A stretch of DNA of 41,278 nucleotides, taken from positions 1-41,278 of the forward strand of contig CAYLYM010000018.1 of NCBI GenBank assembly GCA_964387645.1, in the 5' to 3' direction. The notes under the pieces are model-generated. The model was not told the origin of the DNA and did not search any database. It saw only the letters and a program-made list of their open reading frames with translations. Origin of the DNA: CAYLYM01 sp964387645 (GTDB lineage Bacteria; Calditrichota; Calditrichia; RBG-13-44-9). Every line of letters begins with the position of its first letter. Position 1 is the first letter of the stretch. Shown piece by piece: positions 33,821 to 41,278 of the stretch. The position numbers were made by a program, and so were the translations under genes.

Positions 33821-34807
33821 ATGAAAGCTTTACTTGTCAGACAGTTTGGTGGTGCGGAAAATTTAGTGTTGGGTGAGGTTGAGAAACCTTATCAGGCTCC
33901 CGAAGAACTTTTAGTTCGGGTGAAAGCTGCTGGAGTAAACCGTGCCGATATTCTACAGCGCGAAGGCCACTATCCACCACCACCAGGCGCCAGTCCTATT
34001 CTGGGTCTGGAAATTGCTGGAGTGGTCGAAAGTGTTGGAGAGTCTTGTAGAAACTTCAAAAAAGGTGATGAAGTGTTCGGACTGTTGGCCGGTGGCGGAT
34101 ATGCGGAGTACGCGGTAATACATCACCAGTTAGCCATGCTCAAACCCCCGGAACTCTCCTTTGAAGAAGCTGCAGCTATACCCGAAGCGTTTCTAACTGC
34201 ATTTCAAGCTCTTTTTTGGATCGGGAAATTACAGAAGGGTGAAAATGTGCTGATCCATGCCGGCGGTAGTGGAGTGGGTACGGCGGCTATTCAGTTGGCC
34301 AGAGAAGCGGGTGCTACGGTTTTTACCACTGCTGGATCCCAGGAAAAGTTAGATGCCTGTCGAAAACTTGGCGCTCAAGGTGCCTTTAACTATAAAATCG
34401 GAGCATTTGCACCCAAAATCTTGCATGAAACTGAGAATCATGGGGTCCAATTGATTTTGGATTTTGTAGGTGTGCCTTATTGGGAGCAAAATATTGACGT
34501 TTTAGATATTGATGGGCGATTGGTTATTTTGGGTTTAATGGGCGGCTCCATCCTACCCAGGCTGGATCTTCGAATTCTAATGAAAAAACGCTTGACTATT
34601 GCCGGTAGCACATTGCGAAATCGGTCATTAAAATATAAAATTCAGCTCACCAAAGATTTTGCTGAATTTTCACTTCCTCGGTTTTCTAAAGGACGGTTAA
34701 AAGCGATTGTTTCAAGGATTTTTCCCTGGGAGTCTGTGCAAGAAGCCCATCGTTTTATGGAAGAAAATCGCAACATTGGAAAAATCGTTTTAAAAATTTC
34801 TGACTAA
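33821..34807 (+). CDS. NAD(P)H:quinone oxidoreductase, PIG3-like MDR family
   Basis: Zinc-independent medium-chain reductase of 328 residues, probably reducing quinones or enones with NADPH in the cytoplasm. The N-terminal GroES-like part has MKALLVRQFGGAENLVLGEV, GVNRADILQREGHYPPPPGA and GLEIAGVVESVG. The Rossmann motif is VLIHAGGSGVGTAAIQLA, and the C-terminus ends with NIGKIVLKI. The 'REGHYPPPPGAS' segment is characteristic of the TP53I3/PIG3 branch. There are no structural or catalytic zinc ligands. The ribosome site is poor: the start follows a long purine tract, GAAAAAAGAAAAAAG repeats at 33788-33815, that may act as an A-rich translation enhancer. Endogenous substrate unknown. Confidence 0.92.
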   Translation: MKALLVRQFGGAENLVLGEVEKPYQAPEELLVRVKAAGVNRADILQREGHYPPPPGASPILGLEIAGVVESVGESCRNFKKGDEVFGLLAGGGYAEYAVIHHQLAMLKPPELSFEEAAAIPEAFLTAFQALFWIGKLQKGENVLIHAGGSGVGTAAIQLAREAGATVFTTAGSQEKLDACRKLGAQGAFNYKIGAFAPKILHETENHGVQLILDFVGVPYWEQNIDVLDIDGRLVILGLMGGSILPRLDLRILMKKRLTIAGSTLRNRSLKYKIQLTKDFAEFSLPRFSKGRLKAIVSRIFPWESVQEAHRFMEENRNIGKIVLKISD

Positions 34808-34886
34808 AAATATTTCAGGGCTTATATGAGACAGCGCTTGAATTATGCGATTTAAAATTTTATTTTAAATTTCTTATAATATTTAT

Positions 34887-34891
34887 GGAGG
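34887..34891 (+). promoter_or_regulatory. Ribosome binding site deciding the icd start
   Basis: GGAGG with 5 bases to ATG 34897. The upstream in-frame ATG at 34885 forms the word ATGGAGG with it and cannot use it. Confidence 0.7.
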
Positions 34892-34896
34892 AAATG

Positions 34897-36138
34897 ATGG
34901 CATCTAAAATTTCTGTTCCAGAATTTGGTCAGCCTATTACTCTGGAAAATGGACAACTGGTTATTCCTGATCAGCCCATTATTCCTTTTATCGAAGGAGA
35001 CGGAATTGGACCGGATATTTGGAGAGCAGCTCGAAAGGTTTTTGATGAAGCAGTGCAAAAAGCGTATGGGGGAAAAAAGAAAATTGCCTGGATGGAAATA
35101 TATGCAGGCGAGAAAGCTAAAGATTTTTATGATGAATGGCTTCCGGAAGAAACTATTGAAGCTATCCGTAAATATTATATTGCCATTAAAGGACCTCTGA
35201 CCACGCCAGTTGGGGGAGGATTTCGAAGCTTAAACGTAACACTCAGGCAGGTACTTAATCTTTATGCCTGTATTCGCCCGGTGAAATATTACCGGGGTGT
35301 TCCAAGTCCTGTAAAAGCTCCGGAAAAAATGAATGTGGTGATTTTCAGGGAAAATACTGAGGACGTTTATGCTGGTATCGAATGGAAAGAAGGAAGCAAT
35401 GAAGTTAAAAGGCTTATTGAATATCTCAATAGTGAATTTAATGTTCAAATACGTCCAGATTCGGGTATAGGGATTAAACCGATTAGCATCACAGCTACAA
35501 AACAACTGGTTCGCAAAGCCATTGAATACCTGATACATGATGAACGCAAGTCATTGACGCTGGTTCATAAAGGTAATATTATGAAATTTACTGAAGGTGC
35601 TTTTAAGGAATGGGGATATGAAGTCGCAAAAGAGGAATTTGGGGATATATTTATTACCGAAGCCGAACTATGGGAAAAGTATGATGGCCAGGTGCCACCA
35701 GGAAAAAAAGTAGTGAAAGATAGAATTGCCGATAATATGCTCCAACAAATTTTAACAAGAACCGATGAGTATGATATCATCGCTACACCTAATTTAAATG
35801 GCGACTATATAAGTGATGCCTGTGCCGCCCAGGTTGGCGGACTTGGAATGGCTCCGGGTGCTAATATTGGTGATGTCCATAGTCTCTTCGAGGCGACTCA
35901 TGGAACCGCACCTAAATATGCCGGTCAGGATAAGGTTAATCCGTCGTCTTTAATTCTGTCTGGAGTTTTAATGTTTCGCTATCTAAAATGGCCTGAAGTT
36001 GCTAACATCATTGAAAATGCGTTGGAAAAGACGATTATGCAGAAAAAAGTGACCTATGACCTGGCCAGGCAACTTGAAGGAAACGTTACACCGCTGAAAA
36101 CATCCGAATTTGCGGAAGCTATTGTTTCAAATATGTAA
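34897..36138 (+). CDS. icd: NADP-dependent isocitrate dehydrogenase
   Basis: TCA-cycle enzyme of 413 residues, close to E. coli Icd (416), converting isocitrate to 2-oxoglutarate. Visible motifs are IPFIEGDGIGPDIWRAARKV (29-48), the substrate loop GGGFRSLNVTLRQ (106-118, Ser111 corresponding to the phosphorylatable Ser113 of E. coli), ENTEDVYAGIEW, the catalytic Lys-Asn region LVHKGNIMKFTEG, and NLNGDYISDACAAQVGGLGM. HGTAPKYAGQDKVNP carries the Lys-Tyr pair that marks NADP preference. GGAGG at 34887-34891 lies 5 bases before the ATG at 34897. The longer ATG at 34885 overlaps that site and is rejected; ATG 34894 is too close. A terminator follows at 36152-36180. Confidence 0.97.
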   Translation: MASKISVPEFGQPITLENGQLVIPDQPIIPFIEGDGIGPDIWRAARKVFDEAVQKAYGGKKKIAWMEIYAGEKAKDFYDEWLPEETIEAIRKYYIAIKGPLTTPVGGGFRSLNVTLRQVLNLYACIRPVKYYRGVPSPVKAPEKMNVVIFRENTEDVYAGIEWKEGSNEVKRLIEYLNSEFNVQIRPDSGIGIKPISITATKQLVRKAIEYLIHDERKSLTLVHKGNIMKFTEGAFKEWGYEVAKEEFGDIFITEAELWEKYDGQVPPGKKVVKDRIADNMLQQILTRTDEYDIIATPNLNGDYISDACAAQVGGLGMAPGANIGDVHSLFEATHGTAPKYAGQDKVNPSSLILSGVLMFRYLKWPEVANIIENALEKTIMQKKVTYDLARQLEGNVTPLKTSEFAEAIVSNM

Positions 36139-36151
36139 ATATATTTTAAAA

Positions 36152-36180
36152 ACGGGGAGGAAAAATCTCCGTCTTTTTTT
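36152..36180 (+). terminator. Rho-independent terminator after icd
   Basis: ACGG(G)GAG pairs with CTCCGT around a GAAAAAT loop, followed by a T7 run. It begins 13 bp after the icd stop. Confidence 0.75.
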
Positions 36181-36232
36181 GTGTTTTTCCTTTCTTATGA
36201 TTTTTCTCTACTGGAAAACAATTAGTTGAATA

Positions 36233-37018
36233 ATGAAGAAGGAACAATCCATTAAAAATATTCAGGAAAATGTTCGACAAAAGTCTCTTCCTTACCAAAA
36301 ACTTAGCCTGATTTATGATAAAATGATGCAACATGTTGAGTATGGAAGATGGGCAAAATACATTAAAAAAATCATCGAGCAATTTTCCCCAATCTCCCCT
36401 TATTTACTCGATGTAGGTTGTGGAACTGGTCAGTTTATCAAAAAAATTCGGCAATTAGGAATTCCTGCAGACGGATGTGATATATCACCTACCATGATAG
36501 CGTTAGCTCGGAAAAAAAATCCTGATGCTAATTTTTGGGTAGATCAAATGCCACAATTAGCCTATGTTCCAAATGGTAAATATTCGATAATAACCTGTTT
36601 ATATGATACAATTAATTATCTACCGAATATTCAGAGTCTGACACAAACAATAACCCGAGTATATGATTTACTACCCAAGCAGGGCTTATTCATTTTTGAT
36701 GTTGTAAGTGAATCTTTTTGTTTACACTATTTCCATGATATAGAAGAAAATGAAATTATTGATGAATGCTTTGCCTATTCTCGGTACTCTCATTATCACT
36801 TGGGTACAAAACAGCAGGTGAATGAAATTCAAATATATACACCCGAAGGTATTTTTGAAGAAAGACATGTCCAAAAAATTTTTACATTTCGAAAGATTAA
36901 ATCAGTCATACATCGAAAAACAGATTTCAGGTTATTAGCAGTTTATGAAAATTTCTCTTTTTTCGAAGCGGAAGAGGATAGTAATCGTGCCCATTTTATT
37001 CTTCAAAAGACAGGATAA
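36233..37018 (+). CDS. SAM-dependent class I methyltransferase
   Basis: Cytoplasmic methyltransferase of 261 residues. The SAM-binding motif I is LLDVGCGTGQFIKKIRQLG (about 58-76), motif II acidic residue in DGCDISPTMIALARKKNPD, and motif IV region YSIITCLYDTINYLPN. The C-terminal half (AYSRYSHYHLGTKQQVNEIQ, FEERHVQKIFTFRKI) is a strand-rich domain like that of small-molecule (YcgJ/Methyltransf_25-type) enzymes with a jelly-roll insert. Its stop is 3 bp before the ftsE start, so it is the first gene of an operon with ftsE and ftsX. The substrate is unknown. The ribosome site is weak. Confidence 0.88.
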   Translation: MKKEQSIKNIQENVRQKSLPYQKLSLIYDKMMQHVEYGRWAKYIKKIIEQFSPISPYLLDVGCGTGQFIKKIRQLGIPADGCDISPTMIALARKKNPDANFWVDQMPQLAYVPNGKYSIITCLYDTINYLPNIQSLTQTITRVYDLLPKQGLFIFDVVSESFCLHYFHDIEENEIIDECFAYSRYSHYHLGTKQQVNEIQIYTPEGIFEERHVQKIFTFRKIKSVIHRKTDFRLLAVYENFSFFEAEEDSNRAHFILQKTG

Positions 37019-37021
37019 GAT

Positions 37022-37693
37022 ATGATCGAGTTTTTCAATGTTTCGGTGAAAGATAGAGATAGATTTATTCTTAAACGGATCAATCTAAAAATACAGAAAG
37101 GTGAATTCGTTTATTTAATCGGCAAAACGGGCGCCGGAAAGACCACATTGTTGCGGCTTATTTACATGGACCTTTTCCCTACCCAGGGAAATGTATTGAT
37201 TGACAAATTCAGTTCAGCGACCATTAAAAAACGCCAGATTCCCTATTTGAGACGAAAAGTTGGAGTGGTTTTTCAAGATTTTAAGTTACTTCCCGATCGA
37301 AATGTTTATGAGAATGTAGCTTTTACTTTACGAGTTATTGGTGCAGGCCGGCGTGAGATTAAAAGCCGGGTGCTTAGTGTCCTCACACAGGTGGGATTGA
37401 ATCACAAAAGGTACCATCAACCTCAATTATTATCGGGCGGAGAGAAACAGCGTGTGGCTATTGCTCGCGCTCTGGTAAACGAACCTTTTATTTTATTGGC
37501 AGATGAACCGACTGGGAATTTAGATCCCGATGCTTCTCGAGATATTGTCGAACTTTTGGTACGCATAAACAAAGGAGGCACAGCAGTATGTATGGCCACA
37601 CACAATTATGATTTAATTCGTTATGCGCCGCACCGGACCATCTTGCTGGAAAATGGTGAAATTAGGCAAGAAATAGACCCAAAAAACTTATAA
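37022..37693 (+). CDS. ftsE: Cell-division ABC transporter ATPase FtsE
   Basis: ATPase of the FtsEX complex, which couples ATP hydrolysis inside the cell to activation of periplasmic cell-wall hydrolases at division. The 223 residues show Walker A GKTGAGKTT (34-42), Q loop in VVFQDFKLLPDRNVYENVAF, signature LSGGEKQRVAIARAL (137-151) and Walker B ILLADEPTGNLDPD (157-170). The QDFKLLPDRNVYENV segment is characteristic of FtsE. It sits 3 bp after the methyltransferase gene and 15 bp before ftsX. Confidence 0.95.
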   Translation: MIEFFNVSVKDRDRFILKRINLKIQKGEFVYLIGKTGAGKTTLLRLIYMDLFPTQGNVLIDKFSSATIKKRQIPYLRRKVGVVFQDFKLLPDRNVYENVAFTLRVIGAGRREIKSRVLSVLTQVGLNHKRYHQPQLLSGGEKQRVAIARALVNEPFILLADEPTGNLDPDASRDIVELLVRINKGGTAVCMATHNYDLIRYAPHRTILLENGEIRQEIDPKNL

Positions 37694-37708
37694 AAAATTT
37701 AAGTCTTT

Positions 37709-38563
37709 ATGAAGATCTTTTTTCTGCTAAAAGAAGGCATCATTAATTTAGGCCGAGCCCGTATGGCTACTCTGATTTCTATTATCAGCATTAGCCTTTC
37801 GCTTACCCTTATTGGTATTTTTGCAGTAGTAGGACAAAATGTAAAATTGCTTTTTAACCGTTTTTATAAACAAGTTGAAATTGAGGCTTTCCTGGATCCA
37901 ACTCTTGACAAAAATGAAATAGAGCATCTCCGCCAAGAAATTTTAAAGAATTCCCAGGTCAGCGAATTAAAATTTATTTCACCCGAAGAAGCTCTTGCTG
38001 AATTTCTAAAAAGTTTCGGCGAAGATATAAGCTCCGTATTGAATGAAAATCCTTTACCTCCTTCTTTCAGGATTGTCCTCCGCCCAGCTTTCTCATCTCC
38101 CGAGCTAATCGAAAAATTTAAAAAAGACCTGGAGTCTCTTAATGGTATTCAAGAAGTACTATACCATGAAGAAATCATTCGCCTAATCCATCGATATTAT
38201 AAAATTGGAATCGGAATTGGGGGATTTTTAGGAATAATATTAGTCATCGTTGTTACAATTCTTATTTTTAATACCATACGGTTGACTATCCATTCTCGGA
38301 GAGATATAATTCAAATTATGCGATTGGTTGGAGCCACAGATCTCTTCATTAAAAGTCCCTTTGTGATTGAGGGAATGATACAGGGTGTTTTGGGAGGAGT
38401 TGTAGCTGTAATTACTATCAAATTTTTATCAAGTTTAGTTCAGGATATTGTTTACTCTCAGTTTGTTGTAACTCAAAATATTTATCTATTTATTTTAGGA
38501 ATGGGACTTTTTTTTGGATGGATCGGTGGTTATCTATCAGTTAATAAGTATTTATCTAACTGA
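37709..38563 (+). CDS. ftsX: Cell-division membrane protein FtsX
   Basis: Permease-like partner of FtsE, 284 residues. Four membrane helices are predicted (about 20-45, 172-195, 220-245 and 258-280). Between helices 1 and 2 lies the periplasmic domain with the family's IEAFLDPTLDKNEIEHLRQE and FISPEEALAEFLKSFGED phrases. The segment HSRRDIIQIMRLVGATDLFI precedes helix 3, as in other FtsX proteins; the second half is a FtsX/MacB-type core. The protein transmits the FtsE signal to a peptidoglycan hydrolase or its activator. No such partner gene is immediately adjacent; mltF lies about 11 kb upstream. Confidence 0.94.
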   Translation: MKIFFLLKEGIINLGRARMATLISIISISLSLTLIGIFAVVGQNVKLLFNRFYKQVEIEAFLDPTLDKNEIEHLRQEILKNSQVSELKFISPEEALAEFLKSFGEDISSVLNENPLPPSFRIVLRPAFSSPELIEKFKKDLESLNGIQEVLYHEEIIRLIHRYYKIGIGIGGFLGIILVIVVTILIFNTIRLTIHSRRDIIQIMRLVGATDLFIKSPFVIEGMIQGVLGGVVAVITIKFLSSLVQDIVYSQFVVTQNIYLFILGMGLFFGWIGGYLSVNKYLSN

Positions 38564-38664
38564 TTTTGAAAATAGTTTCAGAAAATTTTAATAAGTTTTT
38601 ATATAAGATTTACCTTTTAAAAGTTGAAAATTTCGAAAGGAATGTTGGTTAAAATGAAATATAA

Positions 38665-38684
38665 AGGGGAGTAAAGACTCCCCT
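38665..38684. terminator. Hairpin terminator between convergent ftsX and lipoprotein genes
   Basis: Perfect 8-bp stem AGGGGAGT / ACTCCCCT with an AAAG loop. On the minus strand it is followed by a T-rich tail (TTATATTTCATTTT), so it fits best as terminator of the minus-strand lipoprotein gene. It could also stop ftsX transcription. Confidence 0.75.
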
Positions 38685-38753
38685 ATTATTAAGTTGTTTG
38701 AAAAATTGGTGATAAACTCCCCTCGGCACTTTAAGCACGATCTCTCCCAATCG

Positions 38754-39362
38754 TTACTCGCAACCCTGATCATCATCACCCATAAAGTCAAACACATCCT
38801 GACATTGGTCGATGATGGTATTAATGGTTAGATCAATTTTTAATTCAAATGTTAAATTGTTTTGAGGAGGATCCACTGATCCTGAAACATTAAAGTATAA
38901 ATCTTCATCTTGATTAAGAACGAAAATTTTGGTTAAAGCCTCTTTGACCATTTCAACTGCTGTGTCCCCTAATTCAACCGTTTGAGCTTGATTCAAAGAT
39001 TGACCCATATTCAAATTATTAATGCCAAATAGCATTGCTGGTTGTTGAACGCTCGTAGTAACATCTGCTCGACCATTGATAACAGTATTAGGATCATTGG
39101 TCTGGGTAATAGTAAATGTAACTGTTTCTAAAAGAATATTGTTAATATTCGGTGTATCAAAATCAGATAATTGGCTCTGTAACTTTTCTCTTAACTCTTC
39201 TGTAGGAAATGGAAGATCTATATTAAAAGATCCATCAACATCTACATTAATCATAAAAGTTTGATCTATAGTAAGTGGAATAGGATAAAAAACTCTCTTT
39301 TTGACACAGCCAGGTAAAAATAAAAGTTGCAAAATAAAAAACACTAACATAAGTTTTTTCAT
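38754..39362 (-). CDS. Putative lipoprotein, unrecognised family
   Basis: Envelope protein of 202 residues. Signal MKKLMLVFFILQLLFLPGC gives lipid-anchored Cys19, followed by a basic VKKR. The mature protein is strand-rich and periodic (TFMINVDVDGSFNIDLPF, LLETVTFTITQTNDPNTVI, LYFNVSGSVDPPQNNLTFEL), suggesting a beta-sandwich. The C-terminus is acidic with a Cys pair (ending GDDDQGCE). No family recognised. It lies 24 bp downstream of the beta-barrel gene on the same strand and is probably its operon partner at the outer membrane. Confidence 0.75.
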   Translation of the reverse strand: MKKLMLVFFILQLLFLPGCVKKRVFYPIPLTIDQTFMINVDVDGSFNIDLPFPTEELREKLQSQLSDFDTPNINNILLETVTFTITQTNDPNTVINGRADVTTSVQQPAMLFGINNLNMGQSLNQAQTVELGDTAVEMVKEALTKIFVLNQDEDLYFNVSGSVDPPQNNLTFELKIDLTINTIIDQCQDVFDFMGDDDQGCE

Positions 39363-39386
39363 AAGGTTCTTTCCATTTTAATAGGT

Positions 39387-40280
39387 TTATAAACCTATAC
39401 TCACCCCAACATTGAATAATTTTTGATATCCAATGTTATAATCGGCATTTATATGAAAAATTAAAAGATTAAATCCCAGACCAACTGTTGTACGGAATTT
39501 ATTTTCCCCTCGCACATCCAGAGAAATTTCCTGAGTTTGCCCAAAAGCATCGAAGGTGTAATTAATATTTGCTTTACTTGATTCATATCCAATACCAGTG
39601 TACAAATCAAAAAGTAAAAAGGACTTGCTAACTTCCGCATGTATTATAAAAGCCTTTGCTTCAATAATATCCCCTACTTTGAAGTTATTATAAAAAATTC
39701 CAGCGGCCATGTCCACCGGGAATAATGGTATATACTGGTTAATGTTGTGGCGAAGCCCAAATCCGTAAAGAGATAAATTCCCAATATCTTCATTGATTTT
39801 TGTAGCAAAATATCTTGCGCTGAGTTCAAGCCCAGCCATACCACTAATGCTTATCATGGGTGATGCAGTAATAAAGGATTCTAAATCATAACCTCCAGGG
39901 AACTGGAAAATAGTCCCGCCTGTTCCGATTACCTGGGCGCCTTCGCCATCTCCTACTACGGTTGGTGTTTCGACCTGTTGAGGCGGTTGAAAAAGTCCTT
40001 CTGTACTTGCTAAGAAGGTTCTTTGTTCATCAGAAAAAATAGACATCATAGCATTCAATGAAAAATGTATATGTAAACCCTTTCGAGGAACGTGGGCATT
40101 ACGATAAATACCCGAATTTAGATTCGCACCAAAGGCTGTCACTAATGGTTGAATGTAACCACCAGCATTTTTGCCTGTGTATCGTTCTAATGAGGTCTCT
40201 AAATTTTGACCAATAGCCTGGAAGAAAAACCCAGAAGATAGTATTATTATTACAATAATAAAAAAATAACGTCTTTCCAT
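39387..40280 (-). CDS. Outer-membrane beta-barrel-like protein (DUF6588-like)
   Basis: Exported protein of 297 residues. A Sec signal (MERRYFFIIVIIILSSGFFF, cleaved near AIGQ) precedes alternating polar/hydrophobic strands typical of an outer-membrane barrel: FSLNAMMSIF, PMISISGMAGLELSARYFAT, LYGFGLRHNINQYIPLFP, FLLFDLYTGIGYESS, KFRTTVGLGFNLLIFHINAD and a final strand FNVGVSIGL. An internal loop is rich in Gly/Thr/Val (about 105-130). The overall layout resembles DUF6588-type proteins of FCB bacteria, as I recall it. It is co-transcribed with the lipoprotein gene 24 bp downstream, and a 30-residue membrane peptide gene lies downstream of its 5' end on the same strand. Function unknown. Confidence 0.7.
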   Translation of the reverse strand: MERRYFFIIVIIILSSGFFFQAIGQNLETSLERYTGKNAGGYIQPLVTAFGANLNSGIYRNAHVPRKGLHIHFSLNAMMSIFSDEQRTFLASTEGLFQPPQQVETPTVVGDGEGAQVIGTGGTIFQFPGGYDLESFITASPMISISGMAGLELSARYFATKINEDIGNLSLYGFGLRHNINQYIPLFPVDMAAGIFYNNFKVGDIIEAKAFIIHAEVSKSFLLFDLYTGIGYESSKANINYTFDAFGQTQEISLDVRGENKFRTTVGLGFNLLIFHINADYNIGYQKLFNVGVSIGL

Positions 40281-40337
40281 TCTATTTTTACCCTTTGATT
40301 TTAGATTTTACTGCAGAATTCGATTTATTGAATACTG

Positions 40338-40430
40338 TTAAATTTTTAAAATTAATTGTGGTAGAATAAAAATCATCAACAGGAAAAAGACAATGAATCC
40401 GAAAAGTAATAATTTATTTTTAAGGCTCAT
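40338..40430 (-). CDS. 30-residue single-helix membrane peptide
   Basis: A very short gene read on the minus strand: ATG at 40430, stop at 40338. It encodes a basic start (MSLKNK), one continuous hydrophobic helix (LLLFGFIVFFLLMIFILP) and a short tail (QLILKI). AAGGAG at 40439-40444, 8 bases before the ATG, is a near-perfect ribosome site, which is the main evidence because the peptide is too short for codon statistics. It lies 57 bp upstream of the beta-barrel gene, same strand. It may be a regulatory or leader membrane peptide, or a type I toxin-like peptide. It is too short to assign to a family. Confidence 0.5.
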   Translation of the reverse strand: MSLKNKLLLFGFIVFFLLMIFILPQLILKI

Positions 40431-40438
40431 TTTTATGG

Positions 40439-40444
40439 CTCCTT
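40439..40444 (-). promoter_or_regulatory. Ribosome binding site of the 30-residue peptide
   Basis: AAGGAG on the minus strand with an 8-base spacer to the ATG at 40430. There is no other reading frame for which it could serve. Confidence 0.6.
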
Positions 40445-40650
40445 TATGTTTATTAAGAATATCGCCAAAGAACAATAAATTTATCAGTGATCCCCATCAA
40501 ATTCGTTCATTTTGTCGGCAAAAGAATTTTTTAGGCTCAAAGCTTAATTATTTTTAATATCAGAGAGGGATGATAGAATAAAAACCTTAATATTTTGTGA
40601 AATAAATCCTAAAACAGAATAAAAAAACAGCCAATTGCAATTTATAAGTT

Positions 40651-41278
40651 TTAAACGGATGGAGAATTAATCATTTTTAATTGACTAGTTGATCTTTGTC
40701 TCAGAATTTCGGCTAAAATTATTCCAGTAGCTACAGAGGCATTAAGTGAATCTGTTTTTCCTTTTTGCGGTATTCTGAAGGTTTCGTCACTTTCATTCAA
40801 CAAAGATATACTAACACCCCTTTCTTCACTTCCAATGATTACGGCCAGATTGCGGTAAAAATCCATTTCCCACAATTGTTTTTCTCCACGAGGAGATGAA
40901 GAATAAATCCAAAAACCGCAGTCTTTTAAATATTTTACCGCCTGGCGGATATTGTTTACTTTACATATAGCCATATGAAAAATCGCGCCAGCCGATGCTT
41001 TCACCACAACATCGGTGAGGGGGACAGTATCTCTCGTACTGAGAATAATTCCGTCACATCCAAGTACCTCTGCCGAACGAACAATAGCACCGAGATTGTG
41101 CGGATCTTGAATTTTATCAATAATCAGAAGGTTTCCTATTTTCCCGCTGTATTGTATTTTCTCAACAAGGTCCTCCAATGCCTGGAATTTAATGGGAGAA
41201 ATTAAAGCCAAAACACCCTGATGTTTTTCCCCCTGTGACATCTGTTCCAATTTTTTAAGGTCTGCCTGAACAATAGGG
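40651..41278 (-). CDS. rlmB: 23S rRNA 2'-O-ribose methyltransferase, RlmB/TrmH family (5' end outside window)
   Basis: C-terminal 209 residues of a SPOUT-fold RNA methyltransferase; the frame stays open to the window edge, so the start lies beyond 41278 and an internal TTG at 41250 should not be used. Motif 1 is DKIQDPHNLGAIVRSAEVLG, motif 2 VIIGSEERGVS and motif 3 IPQKGKTDSLNASVATGIIL, which together make the trefoil knot that binds SAM. The visible start, KHQGVLALISP, is the linker region after the N-terminal RNA-binding domain of TrmH-group-3 (RlmB) proteins. RlmB modifies the ribose of G2251 in E. coli 23S rRNA; the exact target here is inferred. Confidence 0.9.
   Translation of the reverse strand, partial: PIVQADLKKLEQMSQGEKHQGVLALISPIKFQALEDLVEKIQYSGKIGNLLIIDKIQDPHNLGAIVRSAEVLGCDGIILSTRDTVPLTDVVVKASAGAIFHMAICKVNNIRQAVKYLKDCGFWIYSSSPRGEKQLWEMDFYRNLAVIIGSEERGVSISLLNESDETFRIPQKGKTDSLNASVATGIILAEILRQRSTSQLKMINSPSV

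Noticed and set aside
40393..40557. A 54-residue plus-strand frame (MNPKSNNLFLRLIFMAPLCL...) antisense to the membrane peptide
   Set aside because: No ribosome site and no protein-like pattern; the minus-strand frame has a strong one.
1..41278. CRISPR arrays, tRNA and rRNA genes
   Set aside because: Looked for regular spaced repeats and cloverleaf or rRNA-like sequence by eye and found none; short or divergent tRNAs could be missed without a covariance scan.

Overview
The window is one AT-rich bacterial chromosome segment with long, very AT-rich gaps. It carries at least 27 intact-looking genes, several clearly broken genes and two insertion-sequence relics. The gene content points to a Gram-negative member of the FCB group (Calditrichota, KSB1, Marinimicrobia or a similar lineage). 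The evidence is a relic of an 'NPFNPT...' C-terminal sorting domain, a bacterial group-II geranylgeranylglyceryl-phosphate synthase homologue, ADP-heptose pathway genes that imply LPS, outer-membrane barrel and lipoprotein genes, and a multihaem NapC/NirT-type cytochrome. The phylum is inference, and I cannot name the species.

Layout. 0.6-2.1 kb: a seven-haem membrane cytochrome. 2.1-4.6 kb: a decay zone with a broken DUF2339 membrane protein behind a perfect sigma70-type promoter, an IS1634-like relic with 16-bp perfect terminal inverted repeats, and a broken secreted-protein tail. 4.7-6.3 kb (minus): a response-regulator/histidine-kinase hybrid and a YjbQ protein. 6.5-9.0 kb: a GalT-superfamily nucleotidyltransferase followed 9 bp later by glycogen synthase, closed by a strong terminator. 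9.1-11.3 kb: heptose phosphatase (gmhB), the GGGP synthase and sedoheptulose-7-phosphate isomerase (gmhA), which link LPS-core and possible ether-lipid synthesis. 11.3-12.5 kb: a second relic of the same IS type, retaining the complementary transposase portion.

12.5-15.2 kb: a YHS-HMA-HMA copper-type P1B ATPase. 15.3-17.5 kb: broken or small genes (truncated sensor protein, a 58-residue helix-turn-helix-like protein, an unrecognised degenerate stretch, and a Tat-exported sugar isomerase-like gene broken by two TAA codons). 18.3-22.1 kb: a VOC protein, a secreted PHP-domain protein, and an overlapping GT87/GtrA pair. 22.1-22.3 kb: a GC-rich island between two convergent genes that folds on paper into a closed multi-hairpin structure; this is the best candidate here for something undescribed. 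22.4-30.4 kb (minus): a 595-residue HprK/PEPCK-fold protein, an AhpD-like protein, MltF, Nnr, a PdxJ relative that has lost the catalytic residues, and two adjacent lipoproteins.

30.7-38.6 kb (plus): housekeeping genes ligA, nth, an NAD(P)H:quinone reductase, icd, then methyltransferase-ftsE-ftsX as one operon. 38.7-41.3 kb (minus): an unknown lipoprotein, a beta-barrel protein, a 30-residue membrane peptide with a strong ribosome binding site, and the 3' part of an RlmB/TrmH-type rRNA methyltransferase running off the window. No tRNA, rRNA or CRISPR array was seen. All calls rest on reading the sequence; no database search was run.
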